The notes below the pieces were generated by a model, which made no database searches, had not been told where the DNA came from, and worked only from the letters and a program-made list of their open reading frames with translations. A DNA stretch of 64,000 bases from Cadophora sp. MPI-SDFR-AT-0126 (lineage: Eukaryota > Ascomycota > Leotiomycetes > Helotiales > Ploettnerulaceae), in assembly GCA_020747065.1 (NCBI GenBank), contig JAGMVK010000011.1:992001-1056000 (forward strand), read 5' to 3'. The stretch's first letter is position 1, and every line of letters begins with the position of its first letter. Positions 14,101-25,019 of the stretch are shown in pieces. A program made the translations under genes and the position numbers.

Positions 14101-16538
14101 AGATGTAGGAAGCTCGACCCGAAATTATCGCTAATAAGAGTCAGAACTCGGGGGTGAAAGATCATACCGGAAATTCGAGCACTACAATTAGACTTCTGAC
14201 TCCAGGAGCTACGCCTGAACCAGAAAGTGCACTTAGCTAGGGTAGTAAGCAGTTATCACGGAGCATATCAAATCTAGGACCTGCGTTAAGTATAGCGCAG
14301 GGTTTAGTAGGAGCGGATCAGAGGGAACGTAAGTAAGTCCCAGATTCGGTAACGAGTATATAGTAAGACTAAGCGCGGAGTCTACCTTATTCTTTAATAA
14401 TCGAGGTTTGAATTCCGATTAGGCCTCCTCTAATAGTAACTGCAGGACTAGGATCGGTACTAGCACTGTTAAGAGCTCTAAGTAAGTGTTGAGATATTAG
14501 AATAATAGACGCACCTAGAGTAATAAGAGCAATAACACGCTTATAGATATTAAACTTAACAGGTGATCTACTAAGTGAACTGCCTAACTTAAATACTAAA
14601 GCTAAAAGCGCTGGAAGTAAGCGAGCGGGTAGAAGAGGGTGTAGAAGAGGTAAACGTAGTGGAGTATTCGCGACACTTACTACTTTACTTCAGAAAGCGC
14701 AGAAGAGTCAGCTAAACGTTAGTAATAACTTAAAGCTCGGGGGTAATCCCTCCGAGAAAGTATATAGAAGTCTAGCAGATAAAGTAGATTAACTACTCGC
14801 TATATTTATATCTAATTAGTATATAATAGTAGAGGAGTAAGAGGAACTATAGAGGTCTACTTAGATAGTATATATAGTTATTATAGCAGCTATTTAAGGA
14901 AGTCGTCTAATACTAAGCGAGAAGATCCTACTTCCTAAAATTAAGATTCAAGATCTACTACTAGAACTTAAGAGATAAAGTAATCTTAAGAATCACTTAA
15001 TAAAGTAGTAGTTTATAGAGGATATATATCTAGAAATAAGTAATATAGAAAAACAAGGATACTAAATACCAGAAGTATTTAACTCAGAACTTATAAGCTC
15101 GCTAGTTCCTTTAATATAGGTTTTTAAGTATAAGGTAAACGAGAATAGATATATTAGTAGATATTAATCACGTATTATTATATATAGTGATCTCTAGAGT
15201 GAAAGTATAATTATCTTAACTTATATAAGTACTCTCTCCTTAAAGTTATTCCGTGTTACTATAGTGCTTATAGTAAAGTTTAATCTAGAGATTAAGTGTT
15301 TTAACGTGATTAACGCGTTTATTAATACGCTTAGAGATATAGATAGTGAAACTATATATTACTATTTTCCCCCTAGATTCTAAAAGCTTAGGTTTATACT
15401 ATAAGTGGATTAAGCGCTCTACGGAATAAGAGACTCTCTATACTTATAGTATAAGTATATAAGTAAAACCTTAATAAACTTAGGACTCTCTCTATACTCG
15501 GAGGAGCCTTATATATTTACAGACGCAGAGTATAAAATACTAGTCCTCTTTTACGTAGACGATATTTAAGTGCTTTATTATCGAGATAATCAGAAGCTCG
15601 GAGAAAAGATCATTAGATAACTAAAGGAAGTATATAATATACATGATCTTAGAGATATTTAGTAGTTCTTAAGTATTAAGGTAGTCCGTGATAGAAAGCT
15701 TAAGACTATCTCCCTTATTTATAACTAATACATTGAAAAGATCGCGTCTAAGTTTAAGTTAATAGACGGAAAGTGCCTAAGCATATCGCTTCTACTTATT
15801 AATCTTCAGAAGAATTAAGGATAAGCCACTAAGAAGCAGATTAAGGTGTACTAGGAGCGTGTAGACTCGGTGTTATACACTGCGATTATTATAAGACTAG
15901 ACGTAGTATTCGCTACTATAGTGCTCTTAAGATTTATAACGAATCTAAGCGCTAAGCACTTCACTACTATATATTAGCTAGTCCGTTACTTATATAGAAC
16001 GCGCTTTCTAGGTATTATATATAGTAGAAAGTATAGAAGATCCTTAGTGTGCGTGTCTAACGCGTCTTTTACTAATAATACTAAATTAAGACGATTATCC
16101 TAAGGATATATAATTATGATATTCGGTAGTCTAGTGATCTAGAAAGCAGGACTATAGGCCACGGTAATAACTTTAATTACTAAAGCTGAAACTCTATTAT
16201 TAGAGTATATAGGTAAAGAAGTTATAGCTCTGTAAAGATTCCTTTAAGATTTAACGTTAGATATTAGTAAGATTTAGGAGATCTTCTGTAATAATTAGTA
16301 GATAATTAGACTTATTATGAGTGAAAATAAGAGAATCTTAATAAAGCTTCGCTATATAGATATTCAAAATATATAGTTAAAGTAAGAGTATACTCAAGGA
16401 TTATTTAAGGTTATATATATTCTAATAGCTAATATGCCTACTAATGAGCTTACGAAGAATCTGTCTCGCTAGAAATTTAAGCACTTCAGAGCTCTTTTAA
16501 ACTTTAAGGATTATAGATCTAAGGTAAAAGAGCTTTAA
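11200..16538 (+). pseudogene. Inner Copia gag-pol, stop-riddled
   Basis: The plus strand reads as one long Copia polyprotein once TAG/TAA are taken as former Gln or Trp codons. Visible parts are gag from about 11,200 to 12,000, and a pre-integrase block near 12,970 (L-W-H-L-R-T-K-H-L-G-P). A later segment near 13,800-13,930 (I-G-Y-L-I-G-F...V-H-F-N-E-E) is typical of the region after integrase. Reverse transcriptase starts near 15,120 and keeps an intact Y-V-D-D box at 15,552-15,563. RNase H follows (S-N-A-S-F-T-N, then L-T-K-N-L-S-R near the end). The stop is TAA at 16,536-16,538. RT and RNase H are the best-preserved parts. Confidence 0.9.
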
Positions 16539-19256
16539 TTATATTTATTTAAAAGTTATATTTGAAAAAGGAGTATATAAACTTTTTATTTATACTTTAA
16601 ATAAAGGAGATTATTCTAGTAAATACCTTAAAGATCTAGGGAAATCTAGCGAAGCTTAGCTGAAATCTAGTAAAGCTTAGCGAGAATTCCCTAAACTAAC
16701 GTAAAGATCTAGCGTAAAGCTTAACGAAATCCTATAAACTAGCGTAAAGATCTAGGTAAATCCTTTAAAAATCCTATAAACTATCTCACGATCTTACTAA
16801 ATCCTACTTACTAGCTTATTATTAATCTTATAATATCTATAAAAGCTTATATAAGTTCCTTACGCTTTAATCCACTTAATCTACTTCTATTATCCTTATT
16901 ATTATCTTAGTGTTTTAGTAGCTTCTTCACTACCTGTATAAGCTCCTCTATAAACATATTATTATTATCACTCCTATCCGAAAGCTTTAAATTATCTAAT
17001 GTAACGCGAAGCGCTATATGATATTTCTTGATTTCCTACTTAAGAATTAGTAGTATAATCGTGGAAATAGAATAAAGAACTTATAGAAGAAGACGTGTTT
17101 TAATTAAGTGTATTAATTAAACGATAAGCTAGAGATAAGATATAAGGTAAAGTAAGAGAGTAAGTATAGCCAGAAGCGCAGTTATAATAACAGCTACTAG
17201 TAGTAGTAATATTAGCGTAGTAGTAACTGCGATCTCCCTTCCTAGATATAGTAGATCGCACGCACTTTAAGTATAGATCAGTAAACTCCTTTCTTACTTA
17301 TATTATTAGTATATATTAAAATAAGTAATTATATTAAGTATGAAAAGAATAAGCGTGAACTTACCTTATTATCTTTTAACTGGAGATTTCGTACGCTTAG
17401 TAGTAGTCTTAGGAGTCGATTCAGCGAGCTTAAAGGGAATAGGATTAGTGTTATAAGAGGTTTCTAGTATAGTAGTAGTACGCTTCTTTCCAGCCTTACG
17501 CTTAAGTATAAGAGATAGATCTTCTTAGACCTAAAGACAATTAAACGTATACCTAGGAAGTAATAGTGAAGAGCGCGTATAAGTAGGAAGAGTGATAGTG
17601 TTACTATTATTAGAGCTAGAAAAATTAGTGAAATCACTGTTGTTATCCTTAATAAAAGGATTATTATTATCATTATTAGAGTGCTCGTTCTCACTGGACT
17701 ACTTATTCTAGCTAGAAGACTTATTCTAAGTAGAAGACTTATTCTAGCTAGATAGTGCTGCACTAGAACGCTCGGGGCTAGTAGAAATCTAATTAACTGA
17801 TCCAACATCAGATCCACTAGTAAATTATGTATCAGAGGTGTTATTATAAGAAGACGAAGATCTAGTAACAGGCTTAAGCTCGCTCTTATCTTTATTATTA
17901 TCCTAAGTATATATTAGTATATAAGCTTTAAATAATCGCAACTAAAGATAAATATAAGTATTTAGAAAAGAAATAAACTTACTTAGACTACTTCACGAGC
18001 TTAACTCATATTACCTGAATTAGTAACCTGATCTCTTATACGACACGTAAGTTCAGTAACTCTATAATTACAGTTAATAAGAGATCGTAAAGGAGTTTTA
18101 GGAGGTATCTTAGAGTAGTTTAGAGCTATAGCGATCTTTCTATATGAATTCAAAGAAGAAAAATAAGAGAAAAGGTATAGGACGTGAAGAGCTATATAGT
18201 ATATTAAAAGCTTAAAGGTTCAGAAGTATAGAAAAATCTAGGGTTAATATACCTTAAGAAAGTATATAATCACCTAGGGAATACGTAATTACCTACTAAT
18301 ATACAGCTAATTAGAGCGCGCTATTATACGCTGTTTACCGATTTACTTCCGACCTTCAGCGTACCTTCCTAAAAGATTACTGATTCACTTCACCTCTACT
18401 AATTAATACTCGTCCTAATTCAGCTACCTATATTTGGCAACTGCAGAGCCTCACTTAAATTCAACGATAACTACTTATCTATACGCTTCTTAATTCATAT
18501 ATAATTATGAACTAGATTACTCTATACGATCTTTAGAATTAAATCCTTTATTATTCTTTTATTTATATTCTCTAACTAGATTATTCCACGTGTATTTTCA
18601 CAATATAAAGACATATTACACACTAGACTTATATAATCTTTATTTACTTATTTAATCATAATATATTCATTTATACTTCCCTTTATAACCTGGGCATGTA
18701 TATTATAAACATATATCTGTAATCGTCGTGCTTATCTAGGGGGTGTATATATGTATATAGAGTGCTCGCTACTTTAAACTTGATCTTTATTCGTGTAAAT
18801 CTAATAGTAAGACTCTTAGACTCGAGCTTACTATAGGGGTATATCGAACGCGCTCTATTAGAAGTTGCATCTAGTCTAGTGTATACTTAGTAAGTATACC
18901 ATATATATATAACATACTCTCAGGCCCTCCCTTAAGGAGGTAACGCTCTTTTGAATATATCTTTTCATACCACACTTTTACCCTGATCAGGAGATCTCGT
19001 CTCTTTAACCCAGCCTGCTCGCACCACTGCACGATAGTTAAGAGCTACATGCGCTCTCGAGCAAGAGCGTAAACTAGCTGCGTACGTGGCTATTTTTGGA
19101 GCTTTGTAACACCCGTTGATTAGCCTATCGTCGCTTAACCACAGCGAATAGGAGCTCGCGCCTTTGTCAGCGGGGCTAGGGCCACTCGTCGGACGGATTA
19201 GCTCGATTCTCTAAAGACAGGGATCAGAGCTACGTTTATCCGCTCCCTGGGGGGTG
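16539..19256. other. Extra DNA between inner pol and its 3' LTR
   Basis: This 2.7-kb stretch holds short AT-rich repeats around a gatcta/agctta core (16,610-16,780), a degenerate gene on the minus strand, and a GC-rich, little-mutated block from about 18,940 to 19,256. Within that block, 19,020-19,085 partly resembles the 5' LTR/internal junction at 10,775-10,845 (both contain cgatagttaagagc). Confidence 0.7.
17365..18170 (-). pseudogene. Degenerate antisense gene with introns inside the inner Copia
   Basis: On the minus strand, 18,170 to 17,983 reads as a continuous protein segment (I-P-P-K-T-P-L-R-S-L-I-N-C, then D-Q-V-T-N-S-G-N-M-S). It ends at a gtaagt donor at 17,977-17,982. An acceptor (tacttag) precedes a second segment, 17,902 to 17,365, rich in Ser, Thr and Asn with a basic end (R-T-K-S-P-V-K-R), which closes at another gtaagt donor (17,359-17,364). 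Internal stops are TAG/TAA at likely Gln positions. The product is unrecognised. It is antisense to pol, as described for some plant retroelements; whether it is a captured host gene or an element gene is unknown. Confidence 0.5.
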
Positions 19257-19334
19257 TGTCGTACAAGAATCGAGGGTAGAAGCTATATAGCCTATTACGC
19301 AGTTTGCCACTGCGGTATCGCTTTTGGCGCGATA
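19257..19334 (+). repeat. 3' LTR of the inner Copia, 78 bp
   Basis: Identical to 10,718-10,795. It is preceded by a G-run (19,249-19,254) and followed by gggat. Confidence 0.85.
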
Positions 19335-19339
19335 GGGAT
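19335..19339. repeat. Target-site duplication, right copy (gggat)
   Basis: Matches 10,713-10,717. Deleting one copy plus the inner element joins the two integrase halves in frame. Confidence 0.85.
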
Positions 19340-22270
19340 CTAATATATATATCCATTTATACTAACTTAAATACGTTAAAAGTAGCTTAAGCTATAGCTG
19401 AACCAGGGCGCTTTCAGAGTAGCTTTACAGCTCTAAATCCTGTAGCCTTATCTACTATATAAAGTATATATTATTCTTTAAACTATATAATATTAATATA
19501 AATTATGTAATTAAAGTCTATATTGTCTTATAGTTTAAATCTAAATTTATATAGAGCGTTTACATGTTTTTGGTAGTATTTACACATTTCTTTAACTTAT
19601 AATATGATATTAGAATTAGACTCATAGCTAGCTTGATTTAGTAAATACTGCAAATATTATACTGATAAGTAGTCGAATCGTTTATAAAGCTAATAAATCT
19701 CTGCCTCTATTAAATAGCACTAACTGATTATATTAACTGAAGGTTCGATTAGTTAATAATACTAGTCTAAAAGAAGCTATAGGTGCTCCTTCTTTCGTAT
19801 AATTAAGTACCTCTTATCTCCCTGAACTAATATATTCTGCAGGTTATTATAGTACACACCTATCTTATCTAGCTATTATAAATATACTAAGAATAGCACG
19901 TCCGTATCTATAATATGGAAGTCTAAAACCCTAACTAGGGTATCTACTATAGTAACCCCTAGGGAGGTATAAGAACTAGCTCTAAATTAGATCCAACTCC
20001 TGCTTAATTAACTAGTATCGTACTTAATATTCCGAACTCGCTATAACGCACGTAATTAATTAATACCTCCCATATTCTTACTAGACGCTCCTATATTAAT
20101 AAGAAGACCTTAAAAGAATCGATCTATCTATTACATTATATACCTCTCTTTTTAGAGTAGTTTTTAAATTCTACTCTCTAGTATATATAACGCCTTCCGT
20201 TTGTTAAGCCTTTTTATTATATTTTGTATATTATACTCTACCTTACTTACTATAAATACAGTTATAAAGAAAGCCTTTCTGTCTTTATTTCTACTATTAG
20301 AATCAGTTAATAAATCATTAGAATATAATAAAGTATCGAAATCCTAAGAATCTAGATTATCTTTCTAAATTTTAAAACCTTCCTAGTTCTAATCTAAATC
20401 TAATTCAGTTCCCTTAGTATACGCTAAGTAAGCCTTAAAAGAATTATTAGTTGCCTTTATACCTTCTACTTTACACTTAGTAAAGTACTTTACCTTTAAT
20501 ACTTTTTACTCTTTATTAGAATAACAATTACTATAGTAATTTATCTTCTTATAGATAATATACCCTATATAACTTAGTTTAAGCTGGAATTTAGTTCTAC
20601 GTTTATTACCTATTAAAAACTTCATTCTCTGATCTAAATAAAGAGCTCTTTCATTTGCTATATAAGAACGATAGTAATTTAGCCTTAACTTAGTGTATTT
20701 TCCTACTCGTGATCCCAATTTATGAGTCGTTTCTACGCTTAAAGCTGTATAAAGGCTATCTATTAATATAAGGAATATAAGTAGTACTCAAAACAACGCC
20801 ATCTTAAAGAGCGGGTTTCTAGATACTCCCTATATTAGCTTATTACGTAATGTTTTATTGTTTTATATATTATTATCTTTAAGGCTAAGTTAGATACTTT
20901 GCAGTTCTCTAGTAAAGCTCTCTAATTAAGCCAAAATTAGCCTGCCTTTCTAATAAGGCTTAGCTTAAAATAACAAGAAAGTTAGGCTAAACTAGTAGCT
21001 AAGGAATTAGTTAACTCTCTTCTTCGTCTTAAAGTTAGTATATATTACTTTAATAAGATCATTAAATTTATATCTCTTATTCTATAGGTACTAATAATAG
21101 TATAAACTTACTCTATCCTGAAGTATTATTAGAAATACCCGGTACTAAATATTATAGTTAATACCAGCTTTTTAGTAGAAGTTAGTAAAGATATATAGTT
21201 TCTTATCTAAGTAATCTTTAGACCTACTATACTAAAGCTCTTTTATATATATCTTACTAAGGCTTACTAAGGACTTCGATTAGCCCTACGTTAATATATC
21301 CTAGATATACTAGGATAGTTGTATCTGCTCTGTATATAATCTGTTAGGTCTAAGTCCTGTAAATAAGGATAAAGACCTATCCCGCGGGTATATATCCGGG
21401 ATTAGCACTAGATTTAGTAATAGATTCTTATTCAATCTTTATATTAGTACTATATTTAGGGATCCTCTCCTAAGGGTAAATATGAACTCCCTCTTTATAT
21501 AAACTAGTAGTATTACGCTATATAAATCGTCGTTTAGAATAGTAAGTTTTACATAAATAGGAGTAGTAAAATTATCTAAGCTCTAAAATACCTCAGCTCT
21601 TAGGAAATTACTTCTTAACTAAACATGTTAGCGCGTCCCCTCTTCCTTCTCTAGAGGAGTTAACTCAACAGAATTAATTACTACTATTAGTTTATTACGT
21701 TAATATAGTAGAGGTACTCTCTAGTAAAGTATTTAGGTAATTAAGGTTATCGCTTAGCGAGTGCTCCGAATCTAGTTTAGTACTATCTTAGGAGTATTCT
21801 AAATCTATAACCTTAACTAATCCTCTAGCTAAATATTATCTTTAGCTTATACTATCTAAGCTAATATAATAGATACTAGTACTCTATCCTATTATACGTA
21901 AATACCGTTAGCTCGTAATACGTCCTATAGTATAATTCGCTCTAATTTCCTTATCCGGGAAAAATAAAATAGAGACTAATTTCCAAAGTACTCCTAGTAG
22001 TCTTAGAAAAGGAACTCGCCCTTTTTATTACTATCGTAGAAGAGCTTCCAAAACTCCTATGAAAGCTTCGTTAGATCCTCTAGTAATTCCTCCACTAGCT
22101 TTAGCCCTATCTACACTACCTTCGCCGCTTCCTCTTTCTCCTTTACTCTTTCCTCCCAGTCTAAAATAGCTAGTATTTCTTTAGCTATAGTTTATATCTA
22201 AATCAGTAGTCTTCTGAATATAGTATTATTTACTTAAAAGCTCTTTAGCTAGAGTTAAGTAATTAACTTA
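19340..22270 (-). pseudogene. Outer Copia gag, protease region, pre-integrase and integrase start
   Basis: The minus strand first reads a charged helix near 22,200 (L-D-W-E-E-R-V-K-E-K-E-E), typical of gag. Near 20,506-20,600 is a decayed CCHC knuckle in which Cys codons have become Tyr (Y-I-G-Y-I-I-Y-K-K). The segment near 19,800-19,960 (V-L-D-F-H-I-I-D-T-D, then D-K-I-G-V-Y-Y-N-N-L) and the pre-integrase block near 19,640-19,710 (Y-K-R-F-D-Y-L-S-V, from R-R-F-G-H-P-S-V) match fungal Copia polyproteins. The frame continues through V-D-K-A-T-G-F-R-A-V to the insertion point. Stops are frequent. Confidence 0.85.
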
Positions 22271-22485
22271 ACGATTATTAAAGAGGAATCACTACTATTA
22301 TTATATATATAAGTATATAAGATTTACAGTCCAAACATGATACTTATTTCTTACTCCTAAATTACTACTTATTAATTCAGTTTCAAAGAGTTACCTATTA
22401 AGTACAGCTAAGTACTTAATATTAAAATCACTGCTTTTCTTACTGTAACTTATCTGCTTTATAGTACGTATTAACTACTAATTAG

Positions 22486-22698
22486 TATTAGTTTAATACT
22501 AAATATAAGCTAAGAATTAAATGTAAATATCATGTATATATATTAAGCTTAATAGTGTGGAAAATCTGTATATTTCTAAGAGGGGGCGGGAGATACCAGA
22601 CTATATACTGCCTTTAAAACGCCACCGAATCGCCTCCGCAAGTGGTCCTACCCCCTATTCTAGCTGAGACATGTCCCGTATAGGCCTGTGAACCAACA
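22486..22698 (-). repeat. 5' LTR of the outer Copia element
   Basis: Mate of the repeat at 6,465-6,679. It ends ccaaca and is followed by atctt. It precedes the minus-strand gag, so it is the 5' LTR. Confidence 0.92.
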
Positions 22699-23371
22699 AT
22701 CTTATTACTATTTTAAAAATTAATAATTAGCTTTTTTTTATTATAATAAGTATAATAAATAAGCGTATCTATTACTAGTATTAGTAGTACAAATATCCAA
22801 ATAGTATATAAATTATTAAAAAGTAAATATTAGTAAACACGAAAAGACTACACTAACTAATCATATTAATATCATATAGTTTTAACTAATCAAAAAGCAA
22901 GAAAAAAGGCTTAGTAAAAGTTCTAAATTTGCCCCCCTTATCTAGCGCTGATCCGGTATTCGATCGGTCTCACGTGCGCCCGCGAGATTTTAGTAGAACT
23001 AACGTTCAATTAATGAATCCTACCTTTCCATGCTTGTGATCCGGAGCAGATGCTGATGGTACACCACTCGGAAACTCTCATCGAAACTTCGAAAGGATGA
23101 ACGCCGAGTACTTCTACGTGGTGGTTGTATGAATTCGCGCCCAGCCCTAGCGCCTGCTGGCGGCCAGCCCCTGCCTGAGGCGCAGGTCATGCATGACGTC
23201 TGTGTTCGGAAAGACCACCTGCAGCGAAAACCAAGGTGTTGGTGCACCGCTATTTACTTTTGCCTTCAGTGACAGACAACCTCAACGGCAATTCCCTCTC
23301 TTCAAGACAGCAACGTGCAAGTCTGATCTTGCACAAGAATTATCAATCACAGAGCCATCGAATTCGTCAAT
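22699..23371. other. Isochore boundary and upstream region of the PS synthase gene
   Basis: AT-rich sequence continues to about 22,920 and then changes within tens of bases to balanced composition. The last 450 bp before the gene must hold its promoter and 5' leader; no TATA box or known operator is evident. Confidence 0.7.
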
Positions 23372-24243
23372 ATGTCGAAAAGAACAAGCAGCACCGTCTT
23401 GAATGGCGTCGTCAAGGATTCAACTGCTGGTGAGCTCTTTCCACGAAAACAAGCCCTAGACTTCAGCTGATCTTTCTATAGCTGTTGACAAGCAGAAGAA
23501 GCTTTTGTCGGAAGAGACGGGTCATTTTTCATTGATCAGAGCTATGCATTTGGCTGATTTGATCACGGAGTTGAATGGTATAGACTACCTGAGTGCCCCC
23601 TTGCGATTCCAAAACGCTGATGAATTATAAGGCTTCTGTGGCGTCATGTCCATCTTTTCTTCTCTGCGATACTGCCTCGGCTCTCCTTCTGCACATGGCA
23701 ATCTTTGGCTCGCAATGTTTCTGATGCCGCTTGGTTTGTTTTTCGATTTCATGGATGGCAAGGTTGCGAGATGGAGAAAGAAGAGCAGTTTGATGGGACA
23801 AGAGCTTGATTCCCTGGCAGATTTGGTATGAGGATATCTCCGACAACAGCAGCACTAGCTGATGAAAACTTCAGATCTCCTTCGGAGTCGCCCCCGCCGT
23901 CTCAGCCTTCGCTGTTGGACTTCGCACCCCAGCTGACCACTTCCTCCTCACATTCTTCGTCCTCTGCGGCCTCACCAGACTCGCACGTTTCAACATCACG
24001 GTTGGAAACGTCCCCAAGGACGCCACGGGAAAGAGCAAATACTTCGAAGGAACACCCATCCCTACGTCGCTCTCTATAACCTTTTTGATGTCTTATTGGA
24101 TCAGTAAAGGTTGGATTCTGGAGAACTTGCCGCTGGGTACCTGGGCCACGGGAACTATCTTCGAGTTCCACCCGGTTGTCGGATTGTTCTTGCTGAGTGG
24201 TATTTGTATGACTAGCAAGACTATTCATATTCCCAAGCCATAG
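23372..24243 (+). CDS. CHO1: Phosphatidylserine synthase (CDP-DAG-serine transferase)
   Basis: Four exons (23,372-23,429; 23,482-23,577; 23,632-23,825; 23,875-24,243) join in frame to 238 residues. The product is a membrane CDP-alcohol phosphatidyltransferase of the fungal phosphatidylserine synthase family, which makes phosphatidylserine from CDP-diacylglycerol and serine in the ER. The diagnostic motif D-G-x2-A-R-x8-G-x3-D-x3-D is complete, starting at D-G-K-V-A-R in exon 3, and hydrophobic segments follow. The amino terminus ([12 protein letters not shown]) lies just before the L-x-D-x-I-T-x-x-N block expected in this family, so the start is well placed. Total length is a little below that of yeast Cho1. 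It is the first gene beside the AT-rich block, only 450 bp away, yet shows no RIP damage. It runs tail to tail with GAR1. Confidence 0.93.
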
Positions 24244-25019
24244 GTTTAGGTGGTGGAAGGAAGTTGGACGGCGTGTTGCGGTTGCATGGACGTCCTAGGG
24301 CATATGGTGCTCAGGCATTGGGTGAGCATGAATGGATGATGAGATATGTTACGTACTGCTATGATACCTCTCGGTCACTGCTTATATGAAGCATGAATAA
24401 AGGCAATTCTTCAAGACTTCTCTATTTCACTTCCTTGATTTCTCTCACATCCTGATCCTGCTGCTTGGTCAGAAGTTGTTCCGTGCAAATTTGAGCTGTA
24501 CGTGTATAGGGGCGCTGAAACCGTCCTTATGTTAACCTTCAATATCCAAGGTAAGTGTGGAGACCGTTCTCGTTGCGAGACTTTGTCCGGGAATGTTCAA
24601 AACGGTGTTTGTATCTATGGCTTTTATGCCCAAAGCAAATTTTCGAAGGCTGATGAGCTTGCGAAGCTAAAAGCGTCTCTCAGACATGGATTTCCTTCTT
24701 GAGCCTTTCCTTTAGACAAAGCTGTGCTTTGCTTGCAATGTTAATATCTCAGGTGAAAAATGGACAGCAGCTTTGGGACAATGGACAACAGAACTCGGAA
24801 TCTTGATCATCCTGTGGCTCGATATATCTCGTGCAGCGGAAGTACCTAGCCGAGTCCACATGTCCAATGCATTGAAAGACGCAATGTGACCTCAAGTGAA
24901 GACGGAGACATCCAGAGGACTGGAACCATTGATTTTTGTTATTTCCCAAGCAGCCTTTGCATGTACACCTCTTATGAACCGGGAACGCCAAATTATCCAC
25001 ACAAGCAGAGACCAGCAAT
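24244..25019. other. Convergent intergenic spacer
   Basis: 776 bp between the stops of PS synthase and GAR1, holding both 3' ends. An open frame at 24,502-24,702 shows no family resemblance. Nothing else is recognisable. Confidence 0.6.

Larger units (their letters stand above)
10718..19334 (+). mobile_element. Inner nested Copia retrotransposon, 8.6 kb
   Basis: Identical 78-bp terminal repeats begin TGTCG and end CGATA, the latter best read as CGACA with a RIP change, giving inverted ends. They enclose a plus-strand Copia gag-pol. A gggat duplication flanks it, and a G-run (gggggg) sits just before the 3' LTR as in a polypurine tract. It interrupts the outer element's integrase. Pol ends at 16,538, leaving an unusual 2.7 kb before the 3' LTR. 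Stops occur throughout, so it is not autonomous now. Confidence 0.9.
6465..22698 (-). mobile_element. Outer Copia-type LTR retrotransposon (disrupted)
   Basis: Two direct repeats of about 215 bp (6,465-6,679 and 22,486-22,698) bound this element. They are flanked by the same 5-bp duplication, atctt, at 6,460-6,464 and 22,699-22,703. Termini read TGTTGG...CCGACA on the minus strand, with transitions. Between them the minus strand encodes, in order, gag with a decayed zinc knuckle, pre-integrase, integrase, reverse transcriptase and RNase H, the order of Ty1/Copia elements. The element spans 16.2 kb only because an 8.6-kb second Copia element sits in its integrase; its own length is about 7.6 kb. 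It carries many stops and is inactive. Confidence 0.92.
1..22920. repeat. AT-rich RIP-degraded transposon isochore
   Basis: The first 22.9 kb is very AT-rich, has almost no open reading frame above 60 codons, and ends abruptly where balanced sequence begins. Decayed reading frames inside it carry stops where Gln or Trp is expected (TAA/TAG for CAA/CAG, TAG for TGG), and Asp-to-Asn, His-to-Tyr and Cys-to-Tyr changes. All are C-to-T or G-to-A transitions, the signature of repeat-induced point mutation in ascomycetes. Less mutated islands survive near 6.5-6.7, 7.7-8.0, 10.7-10.9, 18.9-19.3 and 22.55-22.7 kb. No intact host gene is visible. Confidence 0.93.

Noticed and set aside
17464..17817. 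117-codon hydrophobic open frame on the minus strand
   Set aside because: It is a shadow of the Ser/Thr-rich degenerate frame in the same place; RIP-type composition makes Leu/Ile-rich frames by chance.
20506..20718. 70-codon open frame as a separate gene
   Set aside because: It is the decayed zinc-knuckle part of the outer Copia gag, continuous with conserved sequence on both sides.
24502..24702. 66-codon plus-strand open frame
   Set aside because: No domain, no splice partners, and it lies in a convergent 3' spacer.
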